The notes under the pieces: generated by a model | Told to the model about the DNA's origin: nothing | Database searches by the model: none | What the model saw: only the letters and a program-made list of their open reading frames with translations | In this document: piece by piece, positions 11,701 through 24,447 of the stretch | Numbering within the stretch: position 1 is the stretch's first letter | Layout of the letters: each line of letters starts with the position of its first letter | DNA from: Ianthella basta | Lineage: Eukaryota; Porifera; Demospongiae; Verongiida; Ianthellidae | Assembly: GCA_964019415.1 (NCBI GenBank) | Contig: OZ025888.1 | Location: forward strand, 121,001-185,000 | Direction of reading: 5' to 3' | DNA: 64,000 bases | Made by a program: the position numbers and the translations under genes

Positions 11701-13485
11701 GTTCAGGTTGTGGGACGCAGCATGGCTGAACCTCAGGGATTGCAGGCATATGCAGCTGCCATCATACAAGACGTCACCGCAACCATTACTCAGCTGTCTC
11801 CAAAGCTTGAGGCCATACCCTACATCCTTCATCCATTCATGCATGAGAGCCTGAGATCCCCTCACCACAATACCATGTATCCTGTATCAAGCATCGTTCG
11901 CTGCATTAGCAATGGGGATAAATATATTCCATCATTGTCATCGAGCACCGTCCCTATTGATCAGCTGTTTGGAGGAGAGCTACCTTCATTGACAGCTGTA
12001 CAAGGCTTGAGCTATCCAAGGGTAGCACCGATTGGTGAGTTGACTGTTACAAAAAGGATGCATGAAGATGTGGAGGAAGTGATGGTATGGTGTGCAGTTA
12101 GTGTGAGGGACGGACATGCTTACTTCATGCTGTCCCTTCCTGGAGCTTGTAGTTATAACCACTAGCTGTTCCTTGCAATGCTATATATATGCCACTGCCT
12201 ATCTGTAGGACAATTTGGCTAATAGCGTGACAGTCGCTCTGTCAGGATATTATACGACATTATTGACGCTGACCAAATCACTATGAAATATTGCTGTTTT
12301 TTATCAGCAGAAATGAAAGTAGCACAGAAACTAACATTGTCATTAATTTTGCTGTAGTGCTGAAAATGCACTCAAATCACTGATTGTCTGTTTACCTTCC
12401 TTCTGAGCACTGGCTGTCATTACTAAAATACGTGTGACCACTCACACTAATTTGAGCTAGACTAATTTGCGATGCTCAGTCTAAGGCGCTTCCTCCTGAT
12501 AGTTTCCTCAGCAGACAGTCATATTCCTCCTTGGAGAGTTCTTCGCAACCTTGAAATTGAGTATTAACGGTTCTTTCCACAATGTTGCATTTCAAAACTC
12601 ACCATAATAGACTAGCTGTACATACGTGGGCAGACATTACGTATAAGTGCTAAAATTGGTCATACTCTCTACTTTCTGCCGGGTCTTCTCTGTAGTCTGC
12701 TGACATTCTCTGAATGTGCCGACCATCTTACACTCGTGCGTGTCTATCACAAGATGATGTACATTCATTAGTTTAGTTGAGCTAGGATGTGATTGGGATT
12801 CATTGACAATACGTACAGAAACATGAAGTGGCAGCTGTGATTGTACCAAAGCATTCAAGCAAGAATCTAGAGTCTGTTCATTACAATTCACATCACTACT
12901 GACAAAGTACTGTATGAACAGAGTTTCACTGAAGCATCTACATATATACCTTTGTTGCCTCCAGTCCTTCACCTGCACACATATTGGGGACCTTATGTGT
13001 TATGTGCATGGATCACAGCAAACGCTGTATTGGGTTGTTTCTATGGTGTGTTGTGTGTCTGCCCACTGGTGAGGGTGTGTGACTTATTACGTATATACAC
13101 ACCTGGCTATCACATTCTTGTATCCTAGTGATTTGCCTTCTCCTGTCCAGGTTCTTCTGAGACTACCTTCAACCTCTCCTCCACCCCCTCACTTAACGAA
13201 CTGAACCAGCTGGTAGTGTGCCGCGTTGCTGCCCAGTGGAACCCACTGGGGCTGTCCCTGGGGGTGGAGCCAGGAGCTCTGGCCATCATCAATGCAAATC
13301 ACCCTCGTGATGTTGAAGGAGCATGTAGGGACCTTTTCCTTCGATGGCTTTCCCGAGGTCCAGGCACTGGGGAGCAGCCTCGTGTGTGGAGATCTGTCCT
13401 TAGGGCTGTAAAAGACACATTGGGGGAGATTGTTTCTGGGATGATTGAGAAAGAGGCAGTCAATCAAGCTAGCTCACCCCTGTAG
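8800..13485 (+). CDS. Array gene 2: ankyrin / membrane / Roc-COR / death-domain protein
   Basis: Exons 8800-12034 and 13151-13485 (about 1189 residues), with donor GTGAGT at 12035, phase 1, and acceptor TGTCCAG. An in-frame TAA at 8794 fixes the start. This copy keeps a fully canonical ankyrin run near residues 60-110 (SALHIAAYYGHQSLVKLFLE) where the other copies have a hydrophobic helix. The hydrophobic block spans about residues 230-440. The P-loop GNEELGKST is near 528, TAGIE and DFAGQ follow, then the COR-like region. The death domain begins at LNELNQLVVCRVAAQW. Of the four copies this looks the least altered in its ankyrin array. Function is as for gene 1 and is inferred from architecture. 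Confidence 0.87.
12035..13150 (+). other. Intron of array gene 2
   Basis: Phase-1 GT-AG intron. Nothing recognisable inside; it is not obviously similar to the corresponding introns of genes 1, 3 and 4. Confidence 0.7.
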
Positions 13486-14559
13486 CAGAACCAGGATACG
13501 TGTGAATGGTGAGTGAGGGCTACTGCAGCGACTTACAAGGAGAGTGTTGCAATCTGACTGTTGTAAACAACTTCCTTCAAACCTATGCTGTTTGTATTGT
13601 ATCTGCTGTAAAAGAGCATCATTGCACTTTACGTTGTGAAGAAGAATCTGTTTGTGTATTCTAGTCATGTTGAATTTCCTGCCTCTATAATTTCCGTCAC
13701 TATGCTCTAATACTTGTCTCAGTAGTAAGTGTTCTAAATATACATCACAGAGTGTAGCTGCCAGTAGACTGTGTGACTGTGAGACAAGAGCACATCCACA
13801 AGACTTCTTTATTGCCGCTTGTTATCCTTGTGATGCAAGTTACAAATATCGTATGAATCATGTACAGATCTTGTCAATTTGGTTAAATTGTCACTGGGAC
13901 AGTAGATATAGTACGTATGTATGTGCTCAGACTGGAAATCGGACCATAAATTTCACTATTGACTAGTTGAAGTAGAAAGTGCTCCAAGAAGGAGGATATG
14001 GGCATGTGGTTTTCAAGCATGCCAGTCCTTTCCAAGTTTCCAAAACAGTATACAGCATACCCGTCTTCTTCACTGTCAGGCTCTTGCTGACAACGATGTG
14101 TTTGTACATGCACATGCATGTGCCCTGTCTATACAAATGTGCCTGTTTCATAAGGCTCCTTACGCACAGCACTCTAATCTTTCGGCTTTATTCTAATGAT
14201 GCATCCGAAAGCTCTAAGCATTCGTCACCTTCAATGGCCTTCTATATTCCAGCTCTATGTAAGTGCCTGAAATGGTGAATTTTTGCTGCATGAGAAGTGA
14301 CACTGTTTTTGAGCAGATACAGTGTTTAGCATCCTCTGTAGTCACCTGGTATGCTTAGAGTGATGAGACCACTTCAGTCACACTTTCTTGGGATGAAGTG
14401 TACTTATATCATATAGTTTTGGTGAGCACTAGAGAGCTTGCAGGAGGTGGCTATTAGCAGAGTGCTCACTTGAGGAGGGTCTGATTACTTGACTTTTGTA
14501 CCCTTTACTTTGGACTGTGGACACTCTAGTCCACAGCGTATGCTACATTCACACATGAA

Positions 14560-14560
<1 letters not shown>
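13486..14560. other. Spacer after gene 2
   Basis: No gene recognised on either strand. Open frames are short, without conserved motifs, and are not shared with other units. Confidence 0.5.
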
Positions 14561-14964
<404 letters not shown>

Positions 14965-15369
14965 ACCATGCCATTCATGTATGCCATTGTCTCCCTTCCT
15001 CTCTCCCGGTTATAGCTCATTCAGCCAAATCTCCACACACTCGATCTTGTCTGCTCTGTACACTGACTTGTCACACACATCATGGTGTGCATGGAACATG
15101 CAGTTTTGTATGACTAAATGTTTAACATAATTTTACATTATTAGTATAGCACATATTTATACAGTATGCATGCATGCTTATACATAAGTATATTATATGT
15201 ACAAGTGTTATTTCACTATTTCCAAGATCACAGTCATGTATATTATAATATAGTGGTACAATAATATTATAATATAGTGGTACAATAATATTATAATAGT
15301 GGTACAATAATATTGTTATATTCTCTAATAATTTAGCCATTGATAATACAATAGTTTATCAATTTTGTT

Positions 15370-15480
15370 CTATTTAATGGCCGCCTTTGTGAGACTGTGA
15401 ACTTTGACCTTTCCAGTTCTTGTCATCAGAGCAGTTCCTCTGTAGGCCACTTCTAGCTGGTGGGTAGTTTGGAGGTCAGG
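15370..15480 (-). pseudogene. Fossil copy of YARS terminal exon (unit 2)
   Basis: 111 bp on the minus strand aligning over its full length with YARS exon 17 (35039-35149). The stop codon TAG and the CAG acceptor are retained. Substitutions change a few codons. The G-rich tract at 15482-15620 is the matching intron sequence. Confidence 0.85.
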
Positions 15481-15706
15481 CTGAGGGGGAGGGGAGGGGA
15501 GGGGATCCAGAGGGGCCAGAGGAGAGGGAGGGGAGGGAAGGGGAGGGGATGGAGAGGGGAGGAGGGAGGGGAGGGGAGGGGAGGGGAGAAGAGGGGTTGG
15601 GTGGGGAGGGGAAGGGAGGAAATAATAAGAGGTAGAACATTAATTATAAGAAATGGATGCATTGCTGTCATGTAACATTGCTGTAATGTGACTGTCATGT
15701 GACTAC

Positions 15707-15761
15707 CTGAATCTTTTCAAAGATGTTTTTCTTTGGGTTTAAACATGTACAGGATCAGGGT
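15707..15761 (-). pseudogene. Fossil copy of YARS exon 16 (unit 2)
   Basis: Matches YARS exon 16 (35453-35502) in minus sense. The exon-intron boundary GACTAC/CTGAAT is kept, but there is an extra ATGT-like insertion, and the acceptor dinucleotide is mutated (CT to TT on the plus strand). Confidence 0.75.
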
Positions 15762-15794
15762 TTGTAGAAGGAGGCTAAGTGGATGTCATGTGAC

Positions 15795-16345
15795 TGGTCA
15801 TGCCATGACGTTAGTGAGATGCTTAATGACGTCAATACCATGTCATGTACTGTACCCCATACGCAGGATCGACCCCCGCCCAAAACGTTTATAACTATAT
15901 AGATGCACTCTGGATCACTCTGTCACAAAGGTTGCATGCTCTGCTAGCTCTCCCTTCCTGCTCTTCTCCAAAGCTCAAGACAGAGCCCCAAGTTCTGTCT
16001 TCTCCTCCAGTGCTACGACCACCCTTCAGCCATCTGTCAAGGACCTCGTGAAGTGCCCTCTCACAGTCGTTCGGGTGGTTCTTTATCGCTGTTGCTATCA
16101 CACAAGGCTTCACACCGAGGTGGAGGGGGAGTTTGTCTTCCATGTGAGCAACCTCTCCAATGACAAGCTCATCCAGCTCTCGTAGTGAGGGCTTGGAGGC
16201 AATGTCAAAAAAGGAGCTAGAGCAAAGCATCTGATGAAAGAGGTGGACAGTCCGCAGTGCATGTATTTGGGTTGCATGCATGTTTCTATGACACAATGGG
16301 AGGTGAGTCAGACAGTGGTCGCATATATATGGGTAGAGGGTGTCA
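15795..16345 (-). other. Inverted segment at the unit 2/3 junction
   Basis: This stretch is the reverse complement of the equivalent segments at units 1/2 (about 5545-6065) and 3/4 (about 26755-27300). It contains the death-domain exon copy and the promoter-proximal CRE TGACGTCA (15827-15834), both now facing the other way. The outer flanks keep normal orientation, so a local inversion of about 550 bp is the simplest reading. Confidence 0.7.
15895..16230 (-). pseudogene. Broken second death-domain exon (inverted copy, unit 2/3)
   Basis: On the minus strand it reads DIASKPSLRELDELVIGEV, HLGVKPCVIATAIKN, and then WLKGGRSTGGEDRTWGSVL. A 2-bp loss follows (SVLSFGEEQ in place of SVLRALEKS), and the phase at its 5' end differs from the unit 1 copy. 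It lies antisense to the array genes and cannot be spliced to them. Confidence 0.7.
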
Positions 16346-16370
16346 CTTGTGTGAAATGGTTACGCGCCAA

Positions 16371-16416
16371 CCACTTCCGCTAACAAAATGGCGGACCATT
16401 TTGTTAGCGGAAGTGG
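16371..16416. repeat. 46-bp hairpin with perfect 21-bp arms
   Basis: CCACTTCCGCTAACAAAATG G and its exact reverse complement are separated by four bases (CGGA). It lies within about 25 bp of the right end of the inverted segment, and the sister unit near 27320 lacks it. The right flank GGAACGAGACTAACC resembles ends of other small elements here (27880, 28735). Probably a MITE core. Confidence 0.75.
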
Positions 16417-16439
16417 TGGGCTGGAACGAGACTAACCTG

Positions 16440-16568
16440 GGGTGTGGCTTCGACTCTGCAGTTACTAACTGGCGTGTACAACTAGCTCATTGAAGGACGG
16501 ACCGGAGCTGTAAATCTGAAGTGCATTCGTATACGTAACACTGTCCACGCCGACCACTGAACTAGCTG
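16440..16568 (+). promoter_or_regulatory. Non-coding 5' exon region of array gene 3
   Basis: Strong homology to 27335-27453 upstream of gene 4 (TCGACTCTGCAGTTACTA, CGGACCGGAGCTGTAAATCT), ending ACTAGCTG before the donor GTGAGTGAG at 16569. The acceptor would be at 17942. Because of the neighbouring inversion, the CRE that precedes this block in unit 3/4 is now about 600 bp away and reversed. Confidence 0.5.
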
Positions 16569-16944
16569 GTGAGTGAGAGGTTATTACCCTACAACTATCG
16601 TAGCTGGCTACCTGGCCGCCGGTAGATAGGGTGCAATGCACGTAGCTGCGTAAGTAAGTGTTCTCTAACCGGTTGAGGTAGTTACATTATACAGAGCGGC
16701 TCAGTCCTTAACGTACTCCTGTGCCTATTTGGTTGCCCTGTTCTTTACCTAACCCTTTTTCTTGCCGTGGACCCCGCCGAGTACACTGTAGCAACTTGCC
16801 TCTCCCTCACATTCGCTTAAACATACTTGTTATGGCCGCATATGTACGCCCTTCCACTAGCTACTGTATTGTGAACGGACACATCGACCCAGGTCGACCC
16901 GGGGGCAAACTGGGGTCGTGGTGCCCCGTGTGAAAAGGGGGGGC

Positions 16945-17150
16945 GAAGTTAGCCTGGCGTAGCCCGCCCCCCTTACCTGCCTCCATTTTGTCCGACACGT
17001 ACGTACATATGTTACTTTCATGCCATTCTTATTTTATTTTCTCTATATTTGTGTGTGTTATTGATAATCAATATCTTCCTATGCAAAAAAAAATGTCCAA
17101 CATCGAGAGGCAGGAAGGGAGGGCGGGCTAGGCCAGTCTAATGTGATGTT
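16945..17150. mobile_element. Inverted-repeat element in first intron of gene 3
   Basis: The left arm TAGCCTGGCGTAGCCCGCCC and the right arm (GGGAGGGCGGGCTAGGCCAG) are imperfect inverted repeats around an AT-rich centre. A shorter relative with the same arms occupies the orthologous place in unit 4 (28021-28127). The insertion therefore predates the unit 3/4 split and later changed in length. Confidence 0.55.
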
Positions 17151-17942
17151 TACTCCATCATATGTCACACCTGGGTCACACATCGTGCTGTACTGGCTGC
17201 CTTACCCTCACTGCATGTCCACTGTTCCTGGGACCAATGTCTGCTATGCCGATACGGCAGGTGTAGCTACGCATAGTCCCACATAGCCTAAAACGCTCCT
17301 CCCTTCTGCTTCTAGTTCTGATATTATCAGTTGAGGAGAAGAGTCTGATCAGCAGCCTATGCAGTTTTGTTCTGAGTATCATTAAACAAGATGTGATAAA
17401 AAAAATTGTGATGTGCATGCAAATGAAGTGCAAAGTTGGTGTAAAGTGACTGTGTGAAGAGGTTGTGAAGTCCTGTAGCAGTTATGCTTATGGCTACGTG
17501 GAATGGCAGCACTTGCATAGGATCTCTCTAACACTTTCCTCCTTACGTGCAATGCACCTTATCATGAATATCTTTATTTCCATGGCTACTGAATATTAAT
17601 GAGCCCCAACTTCCACAGGGGCTGACCAAAAACGATAATATTTGTAGTTGACCAGACCATGTCATCTGTTTATTGTTCAAAATGCCGATGGTGGTAATGG
17701 AGGAAAGGGACTGGGCTACGTGAAACTACAGTGTACAGTAGCCAAATTATCAGGTTCAAGATGATCCAATGTTAACTGTGTGGCACTGTTGAGTGCTCCC
17801 CTTGCAGTGTTGTGTAACATACATTAGTTCATGCCCATCCTATGCTTACAGTTAATGCGATAATGTCTTTCTTTAAGTGAGCAATGCTAGCATTGTTGCA
17901 ACCCTGCCATGTCATAGTCTTCTCCACTTTTCATCATTGCAG
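17150..17942 (+). other. Remainder of first intron of gene 3
   Basis: Closely similar to the intron upstream of gene 4 (28128-29027), ending in the conserved acceptor TTTTCATCATTGCAG. No gene inside. Confidence 0.6.
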
Positions 17943-17987
17943 ATCAAACATAGCAGCGGATCACTTTAGAGACAGGTGGTAAGTGAT

Positions 17988-20900
17988 ATGGCATTGTACA
18001 GAGCTTGCGTTTGGGGAAGAAAAGATGACGTGAGGCAGCTCATTCGAGGAGGCCACGATGTGAATGCATATGATGAATCAGGGTGGACACCACTGCTGGT
18101 TGCAGCCTATAATGGCCATGTGGAGGTAGCTAGAGAGCTGATCAGAGCTAACGCTGATGTAAACCTCAAGGTCAGGGAGTCTGACAGGAGTGTGCTGTAC
18201 ACTGCTGCCTACTACATTTGCCAGGCATGGGTGAAGTTTTACCTGTTGGTGATGTTCATCTTAAGAGTGGATGAGCAGGCTGCTGGAGAAGTGGTCGGAG
18301 CCAACTCTGATGTACTCCTTAAGGTCAGGGGATCTAGCAGGAGTGTGCTGTACACTGCTGTCTACTATGTTTGCCAAGCATTTGTGAAGCTAAGTTTACT
18401 TATAATGAATCTCATGATGAATGTTAGCTACGAAATAGATGAGCAGGAGTTTAGTTTTGAGGGCAGGACAGCCCTGATGTTGGCTATCCAGAGAAGGCAT
18501 AGTGATGTTGTAGCTGAACTGGTGAAGGCAGGAGCAGACATCAGCCTCAAGGACAAGAAGGGGATGACTGCTGTTCTACTGGCAAAGAGCTATGACATAG
18601 TTGTCCAACTGGTTAGGGATGTAGATCATAAACGCCTGTCAAGGGAGGATCGCAGCCGCATTCTCTGGCATGCATGTGATGTTGGTGACCTGAGCATGGT
18701 GAAGTCTGTCATTGAAGCAGGTTGTGATGAGGACCACATCCACAAGGGTCAGACCCCAGTGATGATGGCAACACTGAGAGGCCATGACAGCATTGTCAAG
18801 GAGCTGATCTTAGCCAATTGTGATGTAAACCTGCACAGCAAAGGGTACTTTAGTGACTTGGCGAGTTCCTTGAGTATGGCAAAAGTGATTTGGCCAACAC
18901 TTGTGGTGTGGATTGGGTTTGTGGTTGCATTCTTTGGATCTGTGCTATCATCACTTGACAACAGAGTAGTCCCATCATGGGTCAATCCAGTGACAGGCTC
19001 AGTGGCAGTGCTTGTGTCACCTGTATGTGCCACTGCAGGAGTTATGTTCCCATTTTCTTGGCCCATGGCATTATTAATGTCATCATTGTTTGTTAGTTCT
19101 GCGGTGACAACACTGGCAGTAGTGGCAATGGTGGCTGGCCCAGAGTGCAGGGCACTGGCACTTGTTATGGCCTTGGTAGTACCATTGCTGATGTGTGGAC
19201 CAAGGGCAATTATGTCAACAACAGTTATGGCATTTAAATTTATTTTAAGATTTGCTTTGTTTATTTTAGTCTTATTATTATTAATTTTTGTAGTAGTGCT
19301 GGCAGGTCTGGCAGACTGGTGGCCATATTTATTGACAGTAGGGTTTGCAGTAATTGTAGTGAATAGTATTGGTCAGTCAAAAGGTAACTGGTACAGTGAT
19401 ATGCAAGCTACGCTTTCAATGTTATGGTTTGTCTTTGTATTCTTTCTATGTCAAATATTGGTTCTGGCCCGGTCATGGACGAAACATCATGCTCAGTCTG
19501 TTATGATATATATACTGATGATGGCATGGCTGAATGTGTACAAGGCCTCCAGGTCTACAGCCCTACACTATGCTGCTGGACACAACCGTATCAAGTGTGG
19601 AGCCCTCCTTGTGGAGGCAGGAGCAGATGTGAGGGCCGAGAATATATGCAATTTTAGTCCATTGGAAATTGGCTCCAAGACATTTGTAGATGAAGTGCAA
19701 AAAGTTGCATCTTTCACCACCAAACGTGTCATTGCAGTGATTGGGAACTCTGAACATGGCAAGAGTACACTGGTGGCTGCATTGGAATGTACGAGTGGCA
19801 TTCTTTGGAAGAAGGCAGTCAATCGCTTCAAAAAGGTACGTGACATCAGGCAGCGAACAGCTGGCATTGAAGCAGTTCAGGTTTCCAATCAGAAATATGG
19901 AGAGGCACTGTTTTATGACTTTGCAGGTCAGTCTCAGTACCACGGTCCACACCAGTCCTTCCTGGAGGCCATGCTGAGCAAACCAGAAGCCTCAGTGACC
20001 CTGCTGCTTCTAGTGAAGGCCACTGATGAAGAAGACATCATCACACAGCAACTCTATCGCTGGCTGCAACCTCTAGCTCTGATGTCCATTCCAATCACAC
20101 CTAAAATAGTTGTCGTTGGCAGTTTCTTGGACCAAGTCAAATCAGAGAAGGAGGAATCTGAAAAATTGCTGCGATGCACTCAGTCAGTGAATACTGAGTT
20201 AGCCTTGGACATTCAAGGTCCCTGTCTCCTTGACTGCCGTCAACCTGAGTCAAAAGGCATCAATCAAATTTGCGCCTTACTTCAAGAGGCCCATCCAGTG
20301 AACACTAAAGCTCTCTCATACAATCTGCACTGGGTCTTGGTGCAAGTGCGGAAAGCATGCCCTTTTCCAGCACTGCCACTACATGAGTTTAGAGACAAGG
20401 TTGTGAACCTCCCTAAGAAACTTCCCTCACTCAAAAAGGTGTGTCAGGACCTCTCAGCAGCTGGCCACACACTCTACCTTCCCAGCAAGCAAGTCCGCTT
20501 CAAAAATTGGCTCATCTTGGATCTACCTGGCCTTCTCCACACTGTGTATGGCACCCTGTTCAGTGGCTCCCAGAATAACAAGTTTGGTCTCCTCCACTGC
20601 AGCAAACTGGCTGAGCTGTTTCCCCAGTGGGATCAAGAGATGGTCCAAGAGGTCCTGATCAGCCTTGAGTTCTGCATTGAGTGTGATCCTACACTACTGA
20701 GAGAAGAAATGGCAAGACTGACCGTGGATGCAGGCTGTCTGTACTTCCCTGCTCTGGTATCAGCCCAACCTTCCAAAGTCTTCCCAGACGATCCAGACCC
20801 AGAACAGTTCAAGTGGCTGTGCTGGCAGCTGAGGACAGCTGAGAAGCATTTTATCTCTGCCCGTCTTCTCCAAACAATCATCCTCCGTCTTGCAGCCAAT

Positions 20901-22498
20901 CACGTGTTCACCCATGAGTTGTCTTCCAGTGAGAGAGAGCCCTGTTGCTGTGTTTGGGTTAATGGCCTTTCCTGGAGGTCCACTAAAGGAGTGGACGTTG
21001 CAGTCCAGATAAGTGACAGTAGTGTGGTCCAGGTTGTGGGACGCAGCAAGGAAGGACGTAAAGAACTGTTCAAATACGTGTCAACTGTTGTCGGGGACAT
21101 CACCAAGACCATTTCCCAGCTGTCATCAAAGCTGGAGGCCACACCCTACATTGTCCACCCGTATGCACCCACTTTGTGGAAGGACCCAAAAGCCATTCAG
21201 ACTGACTCACTGTATCCTGTGTCAAGTATCAATCGCTGCATCAGCAATGGTGATCGATACGTTCTCTCCCTGTTGAACAAGGATGATGATCATCCTCAGC
21301 AGATGAGCCTGTCTGAGGTGTTCGGATGGTTGCCTTCACTGCCAGTTGTCCAAGACATGGACTTTGCAGACCCATCATCCAGTAGTGCTGGTGAGTGGAA
21401 TGCAGCAATTGTTTTACCTTTTCAGTTACAATCTGTACCGTCATATGCAGGTAGGCAAATTCAAGCCTGTATTGTGCTATATATAGTACCTGGAAGCTAT
21501 AGGAGTGTTTGGTTGAAATACCTTTAAAGGGACTCTTCAGTTGGTCTTTTGTAGCCAGCCCATTTTCTGCCATTTGCATGTACACATTTTGCTCACTTTG
21601 CCTGTTTTCAGGCAGTTCTGCCATTTGTGCATGTTTCATGTACTCCACCTGCTTTCAGGTGAAGCGAGCAAAACACGCACAAACGATGGAAACAGGCTGG
21701 CTACACGAGACTACTCTTCAGCAGTCTTTAACAAGTATTTCGAGTTAAAAAACTCGTGGGGCGCCAGGGCGCCCCTGAACCTCGAACTACTTGCTAGCAA
21801 TTTTCCCATGTACGTTCAGTAAATCAGATAGTTGGGGGTACAGTATTGTTGTTGGTCTGAAAGATACATCAAGACACACTAGACCGTTGGGTTTGAAAGA
21901 GTTTCAAGTCTCCAGAGCAGCCAGTCATATCCAGTGAAAGCATCCCTACCAAACTGTCAAATGTTTGCCTACTGCTTTTTGATCTATATGACATTCTAAA
22001 TGAGCAATTGTTACTTTGTGCCTGGAGGAGGAGTGTGCTGGCTAAAAGGCTACCCATGATGACTATATGAGCGAATCATGGCTATATTCTGTGTCATGAC
22101 TCGCTTCCATTATTGGCCTTCGGGTCACAAGACTTCTGTTGTATTTAGGGCTGTACCTCGCAGAAAAACAGTTAAGTAAGCTTCCTACCACAATAATATT
22201 ACTTAAACATGTTCTAGAAACACTTTGCGTTCTTTGGATACACGGTGAAATCTAAAGAGAATGGTTTTGAGCCTAGCAAACAGAAAGCGTCGAGCGCGCG
22301 GCCATTTTACAATGTCCGTCAGTAATAATTGGAGCTGTATCTCGCAGAAGAGACGTTCCTTAGGCTTTTTATTAGTATCACTCTATTAACACATGTTTAT
22401 GACCACATTTCGTTCGATTCAAACACGGCGAAACGTCATTAGAGAGGATTTAAAGCTTTGTAAAGAACGACGTGAGCGCCGCCATTTGCAAAATGACA

Positions 22499-22533
<35 letters not shown>

Positions 22534-24447
22534 ATACATATAGTACGGTAGGGAGGTCTATAGCCGATATATAGGACCGAGGCGCTTACATATTTACCGA
22601 GGCGCGAAGCGCCGAGGTAAATATGAGCGCCGAGGTCCTATATAGAGGCTATAGACCGACCTACCGTACTATATGTCTTATATAGTATGGTGAGTGCGCA
22701 ACAGGAACGAACCTTCTGCAGCAATATCGAGCCTAGACCTCTCGGGCGACGACGCCATTTGCATTCCATAAGCGCCTGCATTACGTCACTGAACCTTCTG
22801 GAACGGGCTACGGCACCATTGCATTCAGTAGACGCCACCGTGACGTCACAACAAGCTTCAGGACTGACCAATGAGAATACTGCGCGCCTATTGGCAGTAC
22901 GCTGACCAATGAGATTACCGAATTCAAAATAATGCACAGTCAGCAGTTTAGGTTGTGGCCGTGACAGGGTGCTGCACGGAGAGTCCTGAAAACGCTTCTT
23001 TTCTGGCAGAACACCTACTTCGATGCGGACTCAGAACTAGAGGGGACAATTTTAACCACATTTGAGAGCTTTCGACGATATCCGGCTGGACTTTGTGTTC
23101 GTCATCTGAAGAAGTCGCTCAACGGACCGTGTCTGCGCGTATTCCACGCCATAGTTTCGCGCAACAGAGCCGGACTCAGTGCTCGTGTCCTAGAATACGT
23201 TCCTTTACGCATGTATCTTGTCCAACTGACTTTCCTTCGTGCGACGATTTTTAGCGGTCGCGTTCTTTCTTGGAGCGTCAAGATCCTCCGCAGCACTGAT
23301 TGTCACGGCCACAGTGAAATGGTAAGACTGCTTCGCCTGACAGTACACACATTTGGCTCTGGTTTCATTACATCCCTTCTTGATATCAGACCTGTTGCGC
23401 AATCAGAGCTTTGATATCGTGATATCAGACCTCTTTTCAGGTCTATATCACATATATAGGACCACCTGTCAATGCTTAAATCCCTATAGTTGCGCAATCA
23501 CCATACTATATATATATATATATATATACGAACATGAAGCCATACGAAGACCTAAATCTGAAAACAATATAGGGGCGCCTTCGGCGCCCCAAAAATTCCT
23601 CTGTTTGTAAACTGTATAAAGCATCAAACACTTATGCCGTTTACAAAATGTTAGCTACATTTTGAGTCATTTGTCAATGTTGATCGGCAATTGAGCTAGT
23701 GGCATCATTCAGCAGCCAATATTCTCATTCAAGTAGCAGCAGTTGAAACAAGAAAGAATGGCACAAGCATGTTTAGACCATCTGAGACTGAGAATGGCCT
23801 GGTGCACAACGGTATTTCTGTACCAATAGGAGACGCCTCTGCAATAAGTGAACAGAGAGTGCACAAGCTGTATCTCTTCTGGGTACTTTAAAGATGGCCA
23901 TTTAGGTGGTAAATCAATCGATGTTTTATCTTATTCAAATAAAATGTATTTTGTACCAGAATTAAGTGGACATTAATATTGTGTGTACTGAAGTCGGCAA
24001 GGTCACACAACATGGACACTAGTGTACAGCCACACAAGTCACAGTAGTGTTTACTGATTGTATGTTCTGATTTGTTCCTTTCTTCTCCTGTTAGTGCCGT
24101 CCGAGGCTCCCCTCAACCCCCTCCGCTCCACCCCCACACTTGACGAACTCAACCAGCTAGTGGTGTGGCGAGTTGCTGCCCAGTGGTATGAAGTGGGAGT
24201 GTTCCTTGAGGTAGGAGCAGCAGTTCTGGACACCATTCGCACAGACAACCTCCACAATGTAAGACAGGCATGTCGTGACATGTTCCGTGAGTGGCTGTCC
24301 CGAGGTCCAGGCACTGGGGAGCAGCCTCGTGTGTGGCAGTCTGTCCTGGAGGCTGTCAGGGAGACAGTGGGGGAGACAGTTGCTAGAGAGATTGAGAGAG
24401 AGTCATTTCCTCAAGCCACCTCACCTCTGGAGGTGAACCATGATTAG
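17988..24447 (+). CDS. Array gene 3: ankyrin / membrane / Roc-COR / death-domain protein
   Basis: Exons 17988-21390 and 24095-24447 (about 1251 residues), donor GTGAGT at 21391, phase 1, acceptor CTCCTGTTAG. An in-frame TAG at 17967 supports the ATG. The ankyrin part contains a duplicated segment of about 50 residues: two versions of RSVLYTAxYYxCQAxVK, each followed by a hydrophobic helix. This makes it the longest copy. The P-loop GNSEHGKST is near residue 585, then TAGIE and DFAGQ. The COR-like region lacks about four residues present in the others (EFRDKVVNL in place of EFQTWLQDNxxxL). Death domain: LDELNQLVVWRVAAQWYEVG. The intron carries about 2.2 kb of extra DNA relative to gene 4. Confidence 0.87.
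22537..22675. repeat. Long palindrome (about 139 bp)
   Basis: Arms of about 68 nt run from CATATAGTACGGTAGG to a centre GGCGCGAAGCGCC and back to CCTACCGTACTATATG, with few mismatches. It is preceded by an (AT)n tract. Would form a cruciform or hairpin RNA. Confidence 0.85.
22681..23510. mobile_element. 830-bp TIR element in gene 3 intron
   Basis: Ends TATAGTATGGTGAGTGCGCA and its near-exact inverted copy at 23489-23510 (one mismatch in 22) sit in TA-rich flanks, as expected for insertion at TA. Internal frames are short; one minus-strand frame has CVYCQAK but no transposase core was recognised. Absent from the gene 4 intron. Confidence 0.7.

Larger units (their letters stand above)
21432..23675. 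other. About 2.2-kb insertion in the intron of gene 3
   Basis: The gene 4 intron (32354-32614) aligns with both ends of the gene 3 intron but lacks this interval. It includes GGCGCC-rich short palindromes near 21757 and 23572, two diverged tandem units around 22150-22480 (CTGTACCTCGCAGAA and CTGTATCTCGCAGAA), a long hairpin and an 830-bp TIR element. It looks like nested transposable elements without a recognisable transposase. Confidence 0.7.
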
